Assembly: GCA_903823665.1 (NCBI GenBank)
Contig: CAIJTR010000185.1
Location: 1 to 36,219 of the forward strand
Source of the DNA: an uncultured Rhodospirillales bacterium
GTDB lineage: Bacteria > Pseudomonadota > Alphaproteobacteria > Acetobacterales > Acetobacteraceae
DNA length: 36,219 bases
Direction: 5' to 3'
Shown: one piece after another, positions 1 through 7,802 of the stretch
Position numbering within the stretch: position 1 is the stretch's first letter
Layout of the letters: each line of letters starts with the position of its first letter
The notes under the pieces: model-generated
Told to the model about the DNA's origin: nothing
Databases searched by the model: none
What the model saw: only the letters and a program-made list of their open reading frames with translations
Translations under genes and position numbers: made by a program

Positions 1-885
1 CACCTTCGGCTGCACCATGCCGGAGCCGAGAATCTCCAACCAATCCGAACCACCGCCGATCTCACCAGTCTTGCGCGACCAGCCGATATCCACCTCCATT
101 GAAGGCTCGGTGAACGGGAAATACGACGAACGAAACCGCACTGGCAGGTCCGACACGCCAAAGAACGCGCGCAGGAAGTCGATCAGGCAGCCCTTCAAAT
201 GGCCAAGCGTGATGTCCTTGCCAATCACCAGCCCCTCGCATTGATGAAACATCGGCGAGTGCGTGGCGTCATGGTCGGCGCGATAGGTCCGCCCCGGCAC
301 GATCACCCGAAACGGCAATTCGCGGGTGAGCATGGAGCGCACCTGCACCGGCGAAGTATGCGTGCGCAGAACCCGACGCCGCGTCTCCCCCTCCGGCGGC
401 GGCACATAGAACGTGTCCATGTCCTCGCGGGCGGAATGGTGTGCCGGAATGTTCAGCGCGCCGAAATTGCGCCAATCGTCCTCAATATCTGGCCCCTCAG
501 CGACCGCGAACCCCATCGCACCAAAAATCGCCGCCATTTCTTCCATCGTGCGCGAAATCGGATGGATCAGCCCATGCTGGCGCGGCTGCGGCGGCAAAGA
601 AACGTCGATGCGTTCATTGGCAAGCTGGGCCGCGAGCGCCTCGGCCTTCAACTCGACCTCGCGCGCATCAATAGCGGCCTGCAATTCGCCTTTGAGCACG
701 TTGAGCGCCGCACCACGCGTCTTGCGCTCTTCTGGGGCTGCTTTGCCAAGTTCCTTCAGCAGGCCCGTAAGGCTGCCGGATTTGCCGAGAACACCCACGC
801 GGATCGCATCCCACGCGCGCAAATCAGCGGCAGCGGCCAGGGCTTCGATGGTGGACTGCTTCAGTGCCGCGAGATCGTCGCTCAT
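1..885 (-). CDS. pheS: Phenylalanyl-tRNA synthetase alpha subunit (partial, C-terminus off the left edge)
   Basis: Class II aminoacyl-tRNA synthetase subunit that forms the alpha2-beta2 enzyme with PheT and charges tRNA-Phe in the cytoplasm. The frame opens with ATG at 885 and stays open to base 1, giving 295 residues. The family is usually about 340-360 residues, so roughly 50-60 C-terminal residues and the following pheT lie outside. The N-terminal part is the helical tRNA-binding coiled coil. The catalytic part begins near residue 100 with HPISRTMEEM, followed by the PheS-typical AREDMDTFYV and class II motif 2 (GRTYRADHDATHSPMFHQ). It lies 76 bp downstream of rplT on the same strand, separated by an intrinsic terminator, so it may be expressed partly by read-through. 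No phenylalanine-rich leader peptide was found in the gap. The identification is secure. Confidence 0.97.
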   Translation of the reverse strand, partial: MSDDLAALKQSTIEALAAAADLRAWDAIRVGVLGKSGSLTGLLKELGKAAPEERKTRGAALNVLKGELQAAIDAREVELKAEALAAQLANERIDVSLPPQPRQHGLIHPISRTMEEMAAIFGAMGFAVAEGPDIEDDWRNFGALNIPAHHSAREDMDTFYVPPPEGETRRRVLRTHTSPVQVRSMLTRELPFRVIVPGRTYRADHDATHSPMFHQCEGLVIGKDITLGHLKGCLIDFLRAFFGVSDLPVRFRSSYFPFTEPSMEVDIGWSRKTGEIGGGSDWLEILGSGMVQPKV

Positions 886-903
886 GTGAACCTACTCAAA
901 ACG

Positions 904-933
904 AAAAAGGGCCGCCCTTTTGCCGGGCGGCCC
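904..933 (-). terminator. Intrinsic terminator between rplT and pheS
   Basis: Read on the minus strand, a perfect 9-bp stem GGGCCGCCC/GGGCGGCCC (933-925 with 917-909) encloses a 7-nt loop and is followed at once by five T (908-904), then CGTTTT. This is the classical form of a factor-independent terminator for transcripts leaving rplT. Because pheS follows only 19 bp later on the same strand, it may act as a partial terminator or attenuator setting the ratio of ribosomal protein to PheS; that last point is inference. Confidence 0.8.
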
Positions 934-961
934 CTTTAGCGCAGATCGCTCACTTGGCCAA

Positions 962-1351
962 TCAGGCCGCGGCGGCAGCTTCCGGCTCAGCCTCGGCATC
1001 GATCACCGCGCGCACAGCCTTGACGATTTCAGCGAAGCTTGCCGGATCGTCGAACGCTATGGCGGAGAGCACCTTGCGGTCCATCTCAATGCCGGTGTGC
1101 TTCATACCAGCGATGAAGCGCGAATACGTCAGGCCATGCTCACGCACCGCTGCGTTGATGCGCTGGATCCAGAGAGCGCGGAATTCGCGCTTCTTCACCC
1201 GGCGATCGCGGTAGGCATATTGCAGCGACTTCTCGAGCCGCTCGAGCGCAATGCGGTAGTTCGTCGACGACCGGCCGACGAAGCCCTTGGATTGCTTGAG
1301 AACTTTCTTATGACGGGCGTGCGCTGTGACGCCCCGTTTTACGCGTGCCAT
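962..1351 (-). CDS. rplT: 50S ribosomal protein L20
   Basis: Early-assembling 23S rRNA-binding protein of the large subunit. The 129-residue product begins [16 protein letters not shown], with the basic N-terminal extension and the [21 protein letters not shown] helix typical of L20. The C-terminus carries a short Ala/Glu-rich extension ([11 protein letters not shown]) beyond the usual ~118 residues. ATG at 1351 is preceded by GGGAG about 9 bp upstream. It follows rpmI by 14 bp, so the two form the usual L35-L20 operon. infC, which often precedes rpmI in other bacteria, is absent from this position. In other bacteria L20 represses its own operon through the leader RNA; whether the leader here does so cannot be told by eye. 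Confidence 0.98.
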   Translation of the reverse strand: MARVKRGVTAHARHKKVLKQSKGFVGRSSTNYRIALERLEKSLQYAYRDRRVKKREFRALWIQRINAAVREHGLTYSRFIAGMKHTGIEMDRKVLSAIAFDDPASFAEIVKAVRAVIDAEAEPEAAAAA

Positions 1352-1365
1352 GCTCTATTTCTCCC

Positions 1366-1569
1366 TTATGCCAGACCGTACGGGGCCCATTGCTTGACAG
1401 TCTTGCCGTCAGCTTCGGTCAGCACCTGGCTGCCGCGATTGGACCGCTTCATCTTCTGGCTGCGGTTGATAAGGCCATGACGCTTGTTGCCTGGGCCGGC
1501 AAGAACCTTGCCGGTGGCCGTGATCTTGAAGCGCTTCTTCACAGAAGACTTCGTCTTCATCTTGGGCAT
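1366..1569 (-). CDS. rpmI: 50S ribosomal protein L35
   Basis: Small basic large-subunit ribosomal protein of 67 residues, [14 protein letters not shown] at the start and WAPYGLA at the end. The open frame extends further upstream to 1632, but ATG at 1569 is the true start: it gives the family-invariant PKMKTKS N-terminus and is preceded by AGGAG at plus-strand 1576-1580 with 6 bp spacing. It is the first gene of the rpmI-rplT operon, with a promoter about 90 bp upstream. Confidence 0.97.
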   Translation of the reverse strand: MPKMKTKSSVKKRFKITATGKVLAGPGNKRHGLINRSQKMKRSNRGSQVLTEADGKTVKQWAPYGLA

Positions 1570-1661
1570 TTCATACTCCTGCTGGATGTCCGCCAAAAGC
1601 GTGCGGAATACGCCGCGGCCGGGCATGCCCACACAGGCCCGGTCCCACAGACGAGGCGCGG

Positions 1662-1690
1662 GGTATAGCGGGGGTGGGGCTTGGATGCAA
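1662..1690 (-). promoter_or_regulatory. Predicted sigma70-type promoter for rpmI-rplT
   Basis: On the minus strand a -35-like TTGCAT (1690-1685) and a -10-like TATACC (1667-1662) are separated by exactly 17 bp. This predicts a transcript starting near 1655 with a leader of about 85 nt before the rpmI ATG at 1569. The rest of the 272-bp gap up to the chemoreceptor gene (1570-1841) shows no gene; it must also hold the plus-strand promoter for the chemoreceptor, which I could not place. Confidence 0.55.
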
Positions 1691-1841
1691 GGATTGGGTT
1701 GGGATCACGGCTTCATCCGTCAACCTGCGGCAGCTTTCGCCAAAAACCAGCAGACCCGGGCGGTGTGATCAGGACGCCCGATTAAGGGCTTCGTAATCGG
1801 TCACGGCTTATCTTTCGCCACCTCTTCGAATGGGTTGTGAA

Positions 1842-3905
1842 ATGCGAATACGGACATTTTTTCTGCTTTGTATGAGCCTGATATTTGCAGTGACCGCGAT
1901 TTCGGCCGGAAGCAACCTTTCGGCCGCGCTCACAAGTTTCGACGCTGCGCTCCGCACGCGGTTTGAAGTCAATGTGGTCACGCGTCTATTGGATTTGCCG
2001 CTGAAGGTGGCAGCCGAGCGTGTGATCGTGACCAACATCGTCACCGGCAAGCTCGCATTTGATAACGCTGAGCGCCACCAGCTGGATGCCGCTCGCACGG
2101 CCACAGACCAGTCGATTGCGGCAACCCTTGATACGATTGGCACGGGTCGGCCCAAGCAAGCCGATATTGTCCGCACGTCCGTCACCGCGTTGCAGAGCTG
2201 GCGTAAAGGGCTTGATGCTCTGCTGCTGGCCACCCCCGGTGACCGAGACGTCGGTCGTTTCGCCGCTTTAGCCACGGATCTGAGCAATCTTCTGGCCACA
2301 TTCGAAACACTGCCGGACGTGGGCGACACGGAGGCGCTTCGCAGCAATGCCACGGTCGGCAATGCCCTGGCCCTTGCGCGGCTTGGCTGGACGCTGCGCA
2401 ACAGCGCATCACCGCGGGCCTTGACGATGCTGACTGTGATCGGGGCCGGCAAGCCACTGAGTACTCCAGCACTTGAAACACTCGCCGGTGTTGACGTGGC
2501 CTTGCGCAAGGATTGGGAGGCGGTCAACAGCTACACCGGCAGGATCGGTCTACCCGTCCTGACAGAAGCTGTTGGCAAAGCGAGGCTGGCGTTCGAAAGC
2601 TTCAATCCGGTCTATGCAAAACTGGTGGAGGCCGGGCGCAGCGGAGCCCCGTATGGCATTTCCAACAAGGATTTCGGCACACAGTTTCTGCGATCCATCA
2701 GTGCTGCCTTGATGGTTCGCGATGCCGCACTTGCCGCAGCCGAAATGGTGTCGGAGACCGATCTGGCGGCAGCACGGCAAAATACCATCATCGCAACCGT
2801 GACACTGCTCGTGGCCATCGGCATCGCGGCTGGGGCCGTGCTTCTGCTGACCAGGCGGGTTGTATCACCAATGGTCGCATTGACCGGGGTGCTCGGCAGG
2901 CTGGCCAAGAACGAGTACGAGATTGCCGTCACGGCGCGCGAGCGGCAGGACGAAGTCGGCGTTATGGCCCGGGCCATCGAAACGTTGCGGCTGAACTTGA
3001 TTGAAGCAACACATGCCGCTGCAGCGCGGGACGCCGAGCGGGCGCGTCATCAAAGCCGTGCCACCGATCTTGAAGCCTTATTGCGCGCATTCGAGACCAA
3101 TGCCGGCAGCGTGATAGCTGAACTGGCCCAGGCGTCGGGCGCACTTGACGAGACAGCACGCTCCCTCGCCCAGGTTTCCGGTGTCACCGATCAGCAAACC
3201 CGCGGGGCCTCAGCCGCCGCCAGTGAGGCCAGCCACGAGGTGAACAATGTCAGTTCTGCCGCCGAGCAGTTGGCCAGTTCGATCGCCGAGATATCAACGC
3301 AGATCGGTCATTCCGCCTCCATCACGCAGCTTGCTGTGGGCGAAGCCAGCCGCGCCAGCGTTGTCGTGGGCCGGCTGTCGCAAAACGCGAACAAGATCGG
3401 TGATATCGTCAACCTCATCCGCCAAATCGCTGGCCAGACCAATTTGCTGGCCCTAAACGCAACAATCGAGGCCGCGCGCGCCGGCGATGCTGGAAAAGGC
3501 TTTGCCGTCGTCGCCTCTGAGGTGAAGGGTCTTGCCGCGCAAACGTCGAAGGCAACCGGGGAAATCAGCAGTCAAATTGACAGCATTCAAGCCGCCACGC
3601 AGGAAACCGCGGGTTCAATCGCCACCATCGTGGAGACGATTGACCGGATCAGCGTCATTGTCGGATCGCTTTCCGCAACAATGGAGCAGCAGGGCAATGC
3701 CACGGCCGAAATTGCCAGAGCCATGCTCGGTGCAGCACAAAACACCGAGTCGCTGAACGATGCGATTCTGCATGTCAGCAGGTCCGTGGGTGCCACGGAT
3801 ACCGCATCGGGCAATGTTTTGAGTGCCTCGACCACGGTCGCACAACACTCAACGCGGCTGGGCCGTGAAATCGAAAATCTGGTGCTCGCCGTTCGCGCTG
3901 CGTGA
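1842..3905 (+). CDS. Methyl-accepting chemotaxis protein (transmembrane chemoreceptor)
   Basis: Membrane chemoreceptor that senses a periplasmic ligand and controls the CheA kinase. About 687 residues from ATG 1842; an ATG four codons earlier (1830) is also possible, and neither has a clear ribosome-binding site. The first helix follows the basic MRIR start (residues ~5-25). A periplasmic sensing region of about 290 residues matches no sensor fold I can name. The second membrane helix is near 315-337, followed by a HAMP domain (P-x-x-x-L and later DEVG) to about 390. The cytoplasmic hairpin tip is intact near 530 ([18 protein letters not shown], then GFAVVASEV). There is no C-terminal CheR/CheB-docking pentapeptide; it ends LVLAVRAA. 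No che genes lie nearby, so it is an orphan receptor whose ligand is unknown. Confidence 0.92.
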   Translation: MRIRTFFLLCMSLIFAVTAISAGSNLSAALTSFDAALRTRFEVNVVTRLLDLPLKVAAERVIVTNIVTGKLAFDNAERHQLDAARTATDQSIAATLDTIGTGRPKQADIVRTSVTALQSWRKGLDALLLATPGDRDVGRFAALATDLSNLLATFETLPDVGDTEALRSNATVGNALALARLGWTLRNSASPRALTMLTVIGAGKPLSTPALETLAGVDVALRKDWEAVNSYTGRIGLPVLTEAVGKARLAFESFNPVYAKLVEAGRSGAPYGISNKDFGTQFLRSISAALMVRDAALAAAEMVSETDLAAARQNTIIATVTLLVAIGIAAGAVLLLTRRVVSPMVALTGVLGRLAKNEYEIAVTARERQDEVGVMARAIETLRLNLIEATHAAAARDAERARHQSRATDLEALLRAFETNAGSVIAELAQASGALDETARSLAQVSGVTDQQTRGASAAASEASHEVNNVSSAAEQLASSIAEISTQIGHSASITQLAVGEASRASVVVGRLSQNANKIGDIVNLIRQIAGQTNLLALNATIEAARAGDAGKGFAVVASEVKGLAAQTSKATGEISSQIDSIQAATQETAGSIATIVETIDRISVIVGSLSATMEQQGNATAEIARAMLGAAQNTESLNDAILHVSRSVGATDTASGNVLSASTTVAQHSTRLGREIENLVLAVRAA

Positions 3906-3971
3906 GTCCGATGGCCCTTCGGTGTTTGGTTCTGCTGGATTGTTCCGCGCCTATCGCGAGGAGAGCGTCCG

Positions 3972-5345
3972 CTACTCGCCCAAATCCCACCAAAGCCCGG
4001 TGTATCCAATCAACCCTTCCCGCGCCGCAGGGGCGAGGAAATGCTCGTTCGGGCCGTGCTGCCTGCAGCCGTTGTAGCTGAGCGGAATCCACACCAGCGG
4101 AACGCCCACAAACTCGACAAACATATCGCCCGGCAGACCGCCGCCGCCGTTCGGCACGATCTGCACCTTTTTGCCGAGCGTGCGCTCCATGCTCGCCGTC
4201 ACCCGTGGCACCCACACATTGCCAGGATCGGTGCGGCTGGCCCCGAAGCCGCCGGTGCCGCAATTCTCAATCGCAATCTCCGGGAAACCAGCATCGTCGA
4301 GATGCTTGCGGATGGTCGCCTCGAATGTGGTGGGGTCGCAATCGACAGTGTAGCGAAGCTGGCAGACGGCGCGGGCGTCCGGCGCCACGGCATTCACCGG
4401 CGCCTCTGGCCTGCCAGACAGCATCGCCAGCACGATAAAGCTGGTCCAGCCATAGATCTCCTCCGCCGCCGAAAGCCCAGGCTCGCCCCAATTCGGGTTG
4501 ATGGTGGACGATTCCTCGCTCTGCAATTCCAGCCCGGCCAGCACGTCACGCACCGAATTCGGCAGACCGTGCGGCGGCAGCAGACCGGGCACCAGAATGC
4601 GGCCGTTGCGGTCCGCTATCGAAGCAATCGCGTGCGCCATAACGATAGCGGGGTCCGTCGTCATGCCGCCCCAGTTGCCGCTATGCACGCCCCCGGGCCG
4701 CTCGCGCAGCACCAGATCAAAGCGGAACGCGCCGCGTGAGCCGGTGGTGATGGTGGGCGTCGTCGGCCCCACGCGAGGACCATCGCTGCCGATCAGCGCG
4801 TCAGCGGCGAGCAGGGCCGCGTTCTCCTTCACGAAACTACGCAGCCCGATGGAGCCGCGCTCCTCGCTCATCTCAATCAGGATTTTGACGTTGAAGCCGA
4901 GCTTGCCACGGGTTTTCAACACCAGTTCGAGTGCGGAGATCACCGTCGCGTGCTGGCCCTTATTGTCCGCCGTGCCGCTGCCGTACCAAAGATCACCGCG
5001 CGGGGTGAGCACCCAGGGGTTCAGCCCTTCCTCCCACTGATCCTCCAGCCCGCGCACCGTGTCGCCATGGCCGTAGGTGAGAATGGTCGGCAGCGAAGCG
5101 TCCTCGATCCGCTGCCCGACAAGAATGGGGCCGGAGCCTGCCACCGGGTTCGGGTAGATGGTCGAAGTAAAGCCCAGCCGCGCCAGCCAGGGCTGGATTT
5201 CTTCGCCAAGATAACGCTGCACATCCGGCGCATGGGCCGGGTCTTGCGAGGTGCTGGGAATCGCCACCAGCCGTGCCAGCCGGTCCCGAAACGCGTTGCT
5301 GTCGAAATCGGCCTCGGCGGCGGCAATGGCGGCGTCACGGGTCAT
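3972..5345 (-). CDS. M20-family metallopeptidase (CNDP/ArgE/DapE-like dipeptidase)
   Basis: Zinc-dependent cytoplasmic amidohydrolase/dipeptidase of 457 residues. The M20 metal-site motifs are in order: GHGDTV near residue 91, GSGTADNKGQ near 125, the catalytic EERGS near 161, GSDGP near 184 and HGPNEH near 432. The lid/dimerisation domain carries GGVHSGNWGG, which resembles the HSG-x-x-GG motif of carnosinase-like nonspecific dipeptidases. The frame is open to 5447, but ATG 5345 is chosen because it overlaps the benE stop as ATGA and the upstream extension looks non-homologous. It is last in the fused beta-oxidation gene-clc-benE operon, so its substrate may be an amide or peptide conjugate linked to that transport function; this is inference. 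Exact substrate unknown. Confidence 0.9.
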   Translation of the reverse strand: MTRDAAIAAAEADFDSNAFRDRLARLVAIPSTSQDPAHAPDVQRYLGEEIQPWLARLGFTSTIYPNPVAGSGPILVGQRIEDASLPTILTYGHGDTVRGLEDQWEEGLNPWVLTPRGDLWYGSGTADNKGQHATVISALELVLKTRGKLGFNVKILIEMSEERGSIGLRSFVKENAALLAADALIGSDGPRVGPTTPTITTGSRGAFRFDLVLRERPGGVHSGNWGGMTTDPAIVMAHAIASIADRNGRILVPGLLPPHGLPNSVRDVLAGLELQSEESSTINPNWGEPGLSAAEEIYGWTSFIVLAMLSGRPEAPVNAVAPDARAVCQLRYTVDCDPTTFEATIRKHLDDAGFPEIAIENCGTGGFGASRTDPGNVWVPRVTASMERTLGKKVQIVPNGGGGLPGDMFVEFVGVPLVWIPLSYNGCRQHGPNEHFLAPAAREGLIGYTGLWWDLGE

Positions 5346-6517
5346 GCGGCTTTCCTCGATTGCAAAACGAATTGGGCAACAAGCCCGAACACCAGGCCCC
5401 AAAACGGGGCTCCCAGGCCGAACAATGCCATGCCGGACGCGGTGCACAAGAAGGTGACCATCGCGGCGTCGCGCTCGCGTGGATTGGAGAGGGCTGCATT
5501 CAGCCCGCTCATGATGGCCCCAATCAAGGCGAGACCGGCGATGGAGGCGATCACCTCGCGCGGCAGGGCTGCGAACAGAGCCACCACGGTGGCACCGAAC
5601 AGTGCGATGATCAGGTAAAATACGCCCATCGCAACTCCTGCCCGCCAGCGCTGGGAGGGGTCGTCATGCCCATCCGGCCCCGCGATGAGCGCCGCCGTGA
5701 TGGCAGCAGTGGTCACGCCGTGGCACCCAAACGGGGTCAGCAGAAGCGAGACAATGCCAATGCCGCCCACCAGCGGGCGCGACGGCACGTCGTATCCAAA
5801 GCTGCGCAATACCGCGAGGCCTGGCAGATACTGGCCGGTCACCGCCACCAGCAGCAGCGGCACAGCAAGGTTGAGCGTGGCGCGCAACGTGAATTCCGGC
5901 ATCGTCAGCACCGGCACGGCGAAATTCGCATGCACCGCGCTGAAATCCGTCTGCCCGCGCGCCGCCGCCATCGCCACTCCGGCCAGGAGTGCCAAGCTCA
6001 CCGCAAATTTCGGCACCAGCCGCCGGGCCACCAGCCACACCGCCACCATCACGCCCACAAGCTCCGGCTGATGTCCGAGGGAAAGCCAGGTGTCAGCCCC
6101 AAATCGGAACAAAATGCCTGCCAGCATGGCCGAGGCAATGCCACCCGGCACCAGCCGCATCACCTTGTCGAAAAGCCCGCTGAGACCGAGCGCGACAATC
6201 GCTACGCCGCACACGATGTAGGCCCCAATCGCCTCCGGGTAAGACACCGAGCCCAGCGACACCACCAGCAGTGCTGCCCCCGGCGTGGACCACGCCACCG
6301 ATATTGGCACGCGAAACCACAGGCTCAACGCAATGCTGCTGATCCCGCACCCAAGCGAGATCGCCCAGATCCAGGACGACAGCAGCGCATCGGACAGATG
6401 CGCCGCCTGTGCCGCTTGGATCACGATCACGATGGCGCTGGCATAGCCTGTCATGATCGCGACCAAGCCGGCCAAGACGGGCTGGATTGTCCAGCCCCGG
6501 GTGATCGTTTGGCTCAA
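5342..6517 (-). CDS. benE: BenE-family benzoate/H+ symporter-like transporter
   Basis: Inner-membrane transporter related to BenE and E. coli YdcO, a family linked to proton-driven uptake of benzoate-like acids. 391 residues from a TTG at 6517 that overlaps the upstream clc stop as TTGA; this matches the ~390-residue family length and leaves a short N-terminus before the first helix (AGLVAIMTGYASA). A GTG at 6577 would add 20 residues and a 64-bp overlap. Family-like stretches include SIALSLWFRVPISVAWSTPGAALL, a QYLPGLAVLRSFGY segment and TPFGCHGVTTAAITAAL. About 11-12 hydrophobic helices are visible. It is translationally coupled to both neighbours. The family is clear, but benzoate as the actual substrate is not shown by the sequence. 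Confidence 0.88.
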   Translation of the reverse strand: MSQTITRGWTIQPVLAGLVAIMTGYASAIVIVIQAAQAAHLSDALLSSWIWAISLGCGISSIALSLWFRVPISVAWSTPGAALLVVSLGSVSYPEAIGAYIVCGVAIVALGLSGLFDKVMRLVPGGIASAMLAGILFRFGADTWLSLGHQPELVGVMVAVWLVARRLVPKFAVSLALLAGVAMAAARGQTDFSAVHANFAVPVLTMPEFTLRATLNLAVPLLLVAVTGQYLPGLAVLRSFGYDVPSRPLVGGIGIVSLLLTPFGCHGVTTAAITAALIAGPDGHDDPSQRWRAGVAMGVFYLIIALFGATVVALFAALPREVIASIAGLALIGAIMSGLNAALSNPRERDAAMVTFLCTASGMALFGLGAPFWGLVFGLVAQFVLQSRKAA

Positions 6518-7800
6518 TGGTGTGCGTGCGCGGGCAGGAAGTTGCGTGACAGCGCATGATAGATGCCCTCGCGGCACACCACCCTGGAATGAGCATGGGC
6601 GATCAGCGCCGCCAGCATCAACGGCACCACCATGGCGTGATCATTCGTCATTTCGGTGACGATGACGAAGGCGGTGATCGGCGCCTGCACCACACCGGCG
6701 AAATACGACACCATCCCGAGCACCACCACGATCTGCAACGGCACGCCCGGCAACAGATGCGCCAGATTCTGTCCAAGCCCGGCACCCACCGCCAGTGACG
6801 GTGAGAAGATGCCACCAGGAATGGCGCTGATTGCACTGGCCAGCGTGGCCAGCAGCTTCAAAACGCCAAAATTCTCCGGTGGGCGGATACCGCTGCTCAG
6901 CATGTTCAGTACTTGCGTGTAGCCGGTGCCGTAGATTGTGCCACCGGAGGCAAGACCACAACCGGCCACAACGCCGCCGCACGCAGCAGCGAACAACACC
7001 GGGTGCGTCCTCAGCCATCGGCCGGCCCGCCCCGGCCATGACCCCGATGCCGCGACCACGGCCCGGCTGAATAATCCACCTGCGAGCCCACCCACAACGC
7101 CGCAGAGGAGAACCGCGATCCAGCCTTGAACGCCGGACAGGACCAACGCAGTGTGGCCAAAGTAATCATAGTCGCCGACGAGGCCGAGCGAGACCAAGCC
7201 GCCTGCGATCACCGTGCCGATCACCAAGCCACTGGTCTTGGTCTCGAAACTCCGGCTCATCTCCTCAATGCCGAACACGATCCCGGCGAGTGGCGTGTTG
7301 AACGCCGCAGCCACGCCCGCCGCCGCCCCCGCCAAAATCAGTCCGCGCTGACGCCGCGGCGAGATATGGCCCACCGCATACATGACGGAGGCGCCGACCT
7401 GCACCGTCGGCCCCTCGCGCCCGATGGAGCCGCCAACCAGCAGCCCGATTGTGGTGAGCGCCACCTTGCCGATTGCGACACGGAGCGACACGAGCCTGAC
7501 GCGCGCCGTCTCATCGACCAGCGCGCGCGCCGCGATCGCTTGGGGAATGCCACTGCCACCGGAATTCGGGAAATACCGGCGCGACAGATAGGCCGAGAGC
7601 GCGAACCCCGCCGGTGTCAGCCCCAGCACAATGAAGTGTGACACCGAAAGCAGACGCTGGAACCATGCCTGGGCGGCATCGGCGAGCATGGCAAATCCCA
7701 CCGCCGCCAGCCCCACTGCGAGGCCACCGGCGATGAAGGTCAGCCTGATCTGCCAACTGCGTGAGAGAACGCGCAGCCGCCTGACATGCCGAAGCGCCAC
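6514..7800 (-). CDS. ClC-family chloride/proton antiporter
   Basis: Membrane protein of 428 residues exchanging Cl- for H+. All three ion-path signatures are present: GSGIP at 82-86, GREGP at 127-131 with the gating glutamate E129, and GGIFSP near 333. The internal proton glutamate corresponds to E179/E180 in FGIEEM, and the central tyrosine to the C-terminal REGIYHALSR. Retention of both glutamates argues for an antiporter rather than a channel. There is no cytoplasmic CBS pair. It starts with GTG at 7800, two bases after the stop of the upstream fused beta-oxidation gene, and its stop overlaps benE. A role in acid resistance or charge compensation during acid uptake fits, but is inference. 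Confidence 0.93.
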   Translation of the reverse strand: MALRHVRRLRVLSRSWQIRLTFIAGGLAVGLAAVGFAMLADAAQAWFQRLLSVSHFIVLGLTPAGFALSAYLSRRYFPNSGGSGIPQAIAARALVDETARVRLVSLRVAIGKVALTTIGLLVGGSIGREGPTVQVGASVMYAVGHISPRRQRGLILAGAAAGVAAAFNTPLAGIVFGIEEMSRSFETKTSGLVIGTVIAGGLVSLGLVGDYDYFGHTALVLSGVQGWIAVLLCGVVGGLAGGLFSRAVVAASGSWPGRAGRWLRTHPVLFAAACGGVVAGCGLASGGTIYGTGYTQVLNMLSSGIRPPENFGVLKLLATLASAISAIPGGIFSPSLAVGAGLGQNLAHLLPGVPLQIVVVLGMVSYFAGVVQAPITAFVIVTEMTNDHAMVVPLMLAALIAHAHSRVVCREGIYHALSRNFLPAHAHH

Positions 7801-7802
7801 GC

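Noticed and set aside
886-961. Phenylalanine-rich leader peptide for classical pheST attenuation
   Set aside because: No start codon followed by Phe codons is present in the short gap, only the terminator hairpin.
1570-1841. infC or another small gene in the rpmI-chemoreceptor gap
   Set aside because: No IF3-like sequence or frame with a ribosome-binding site was found; the gap holds a promoter and leader only.
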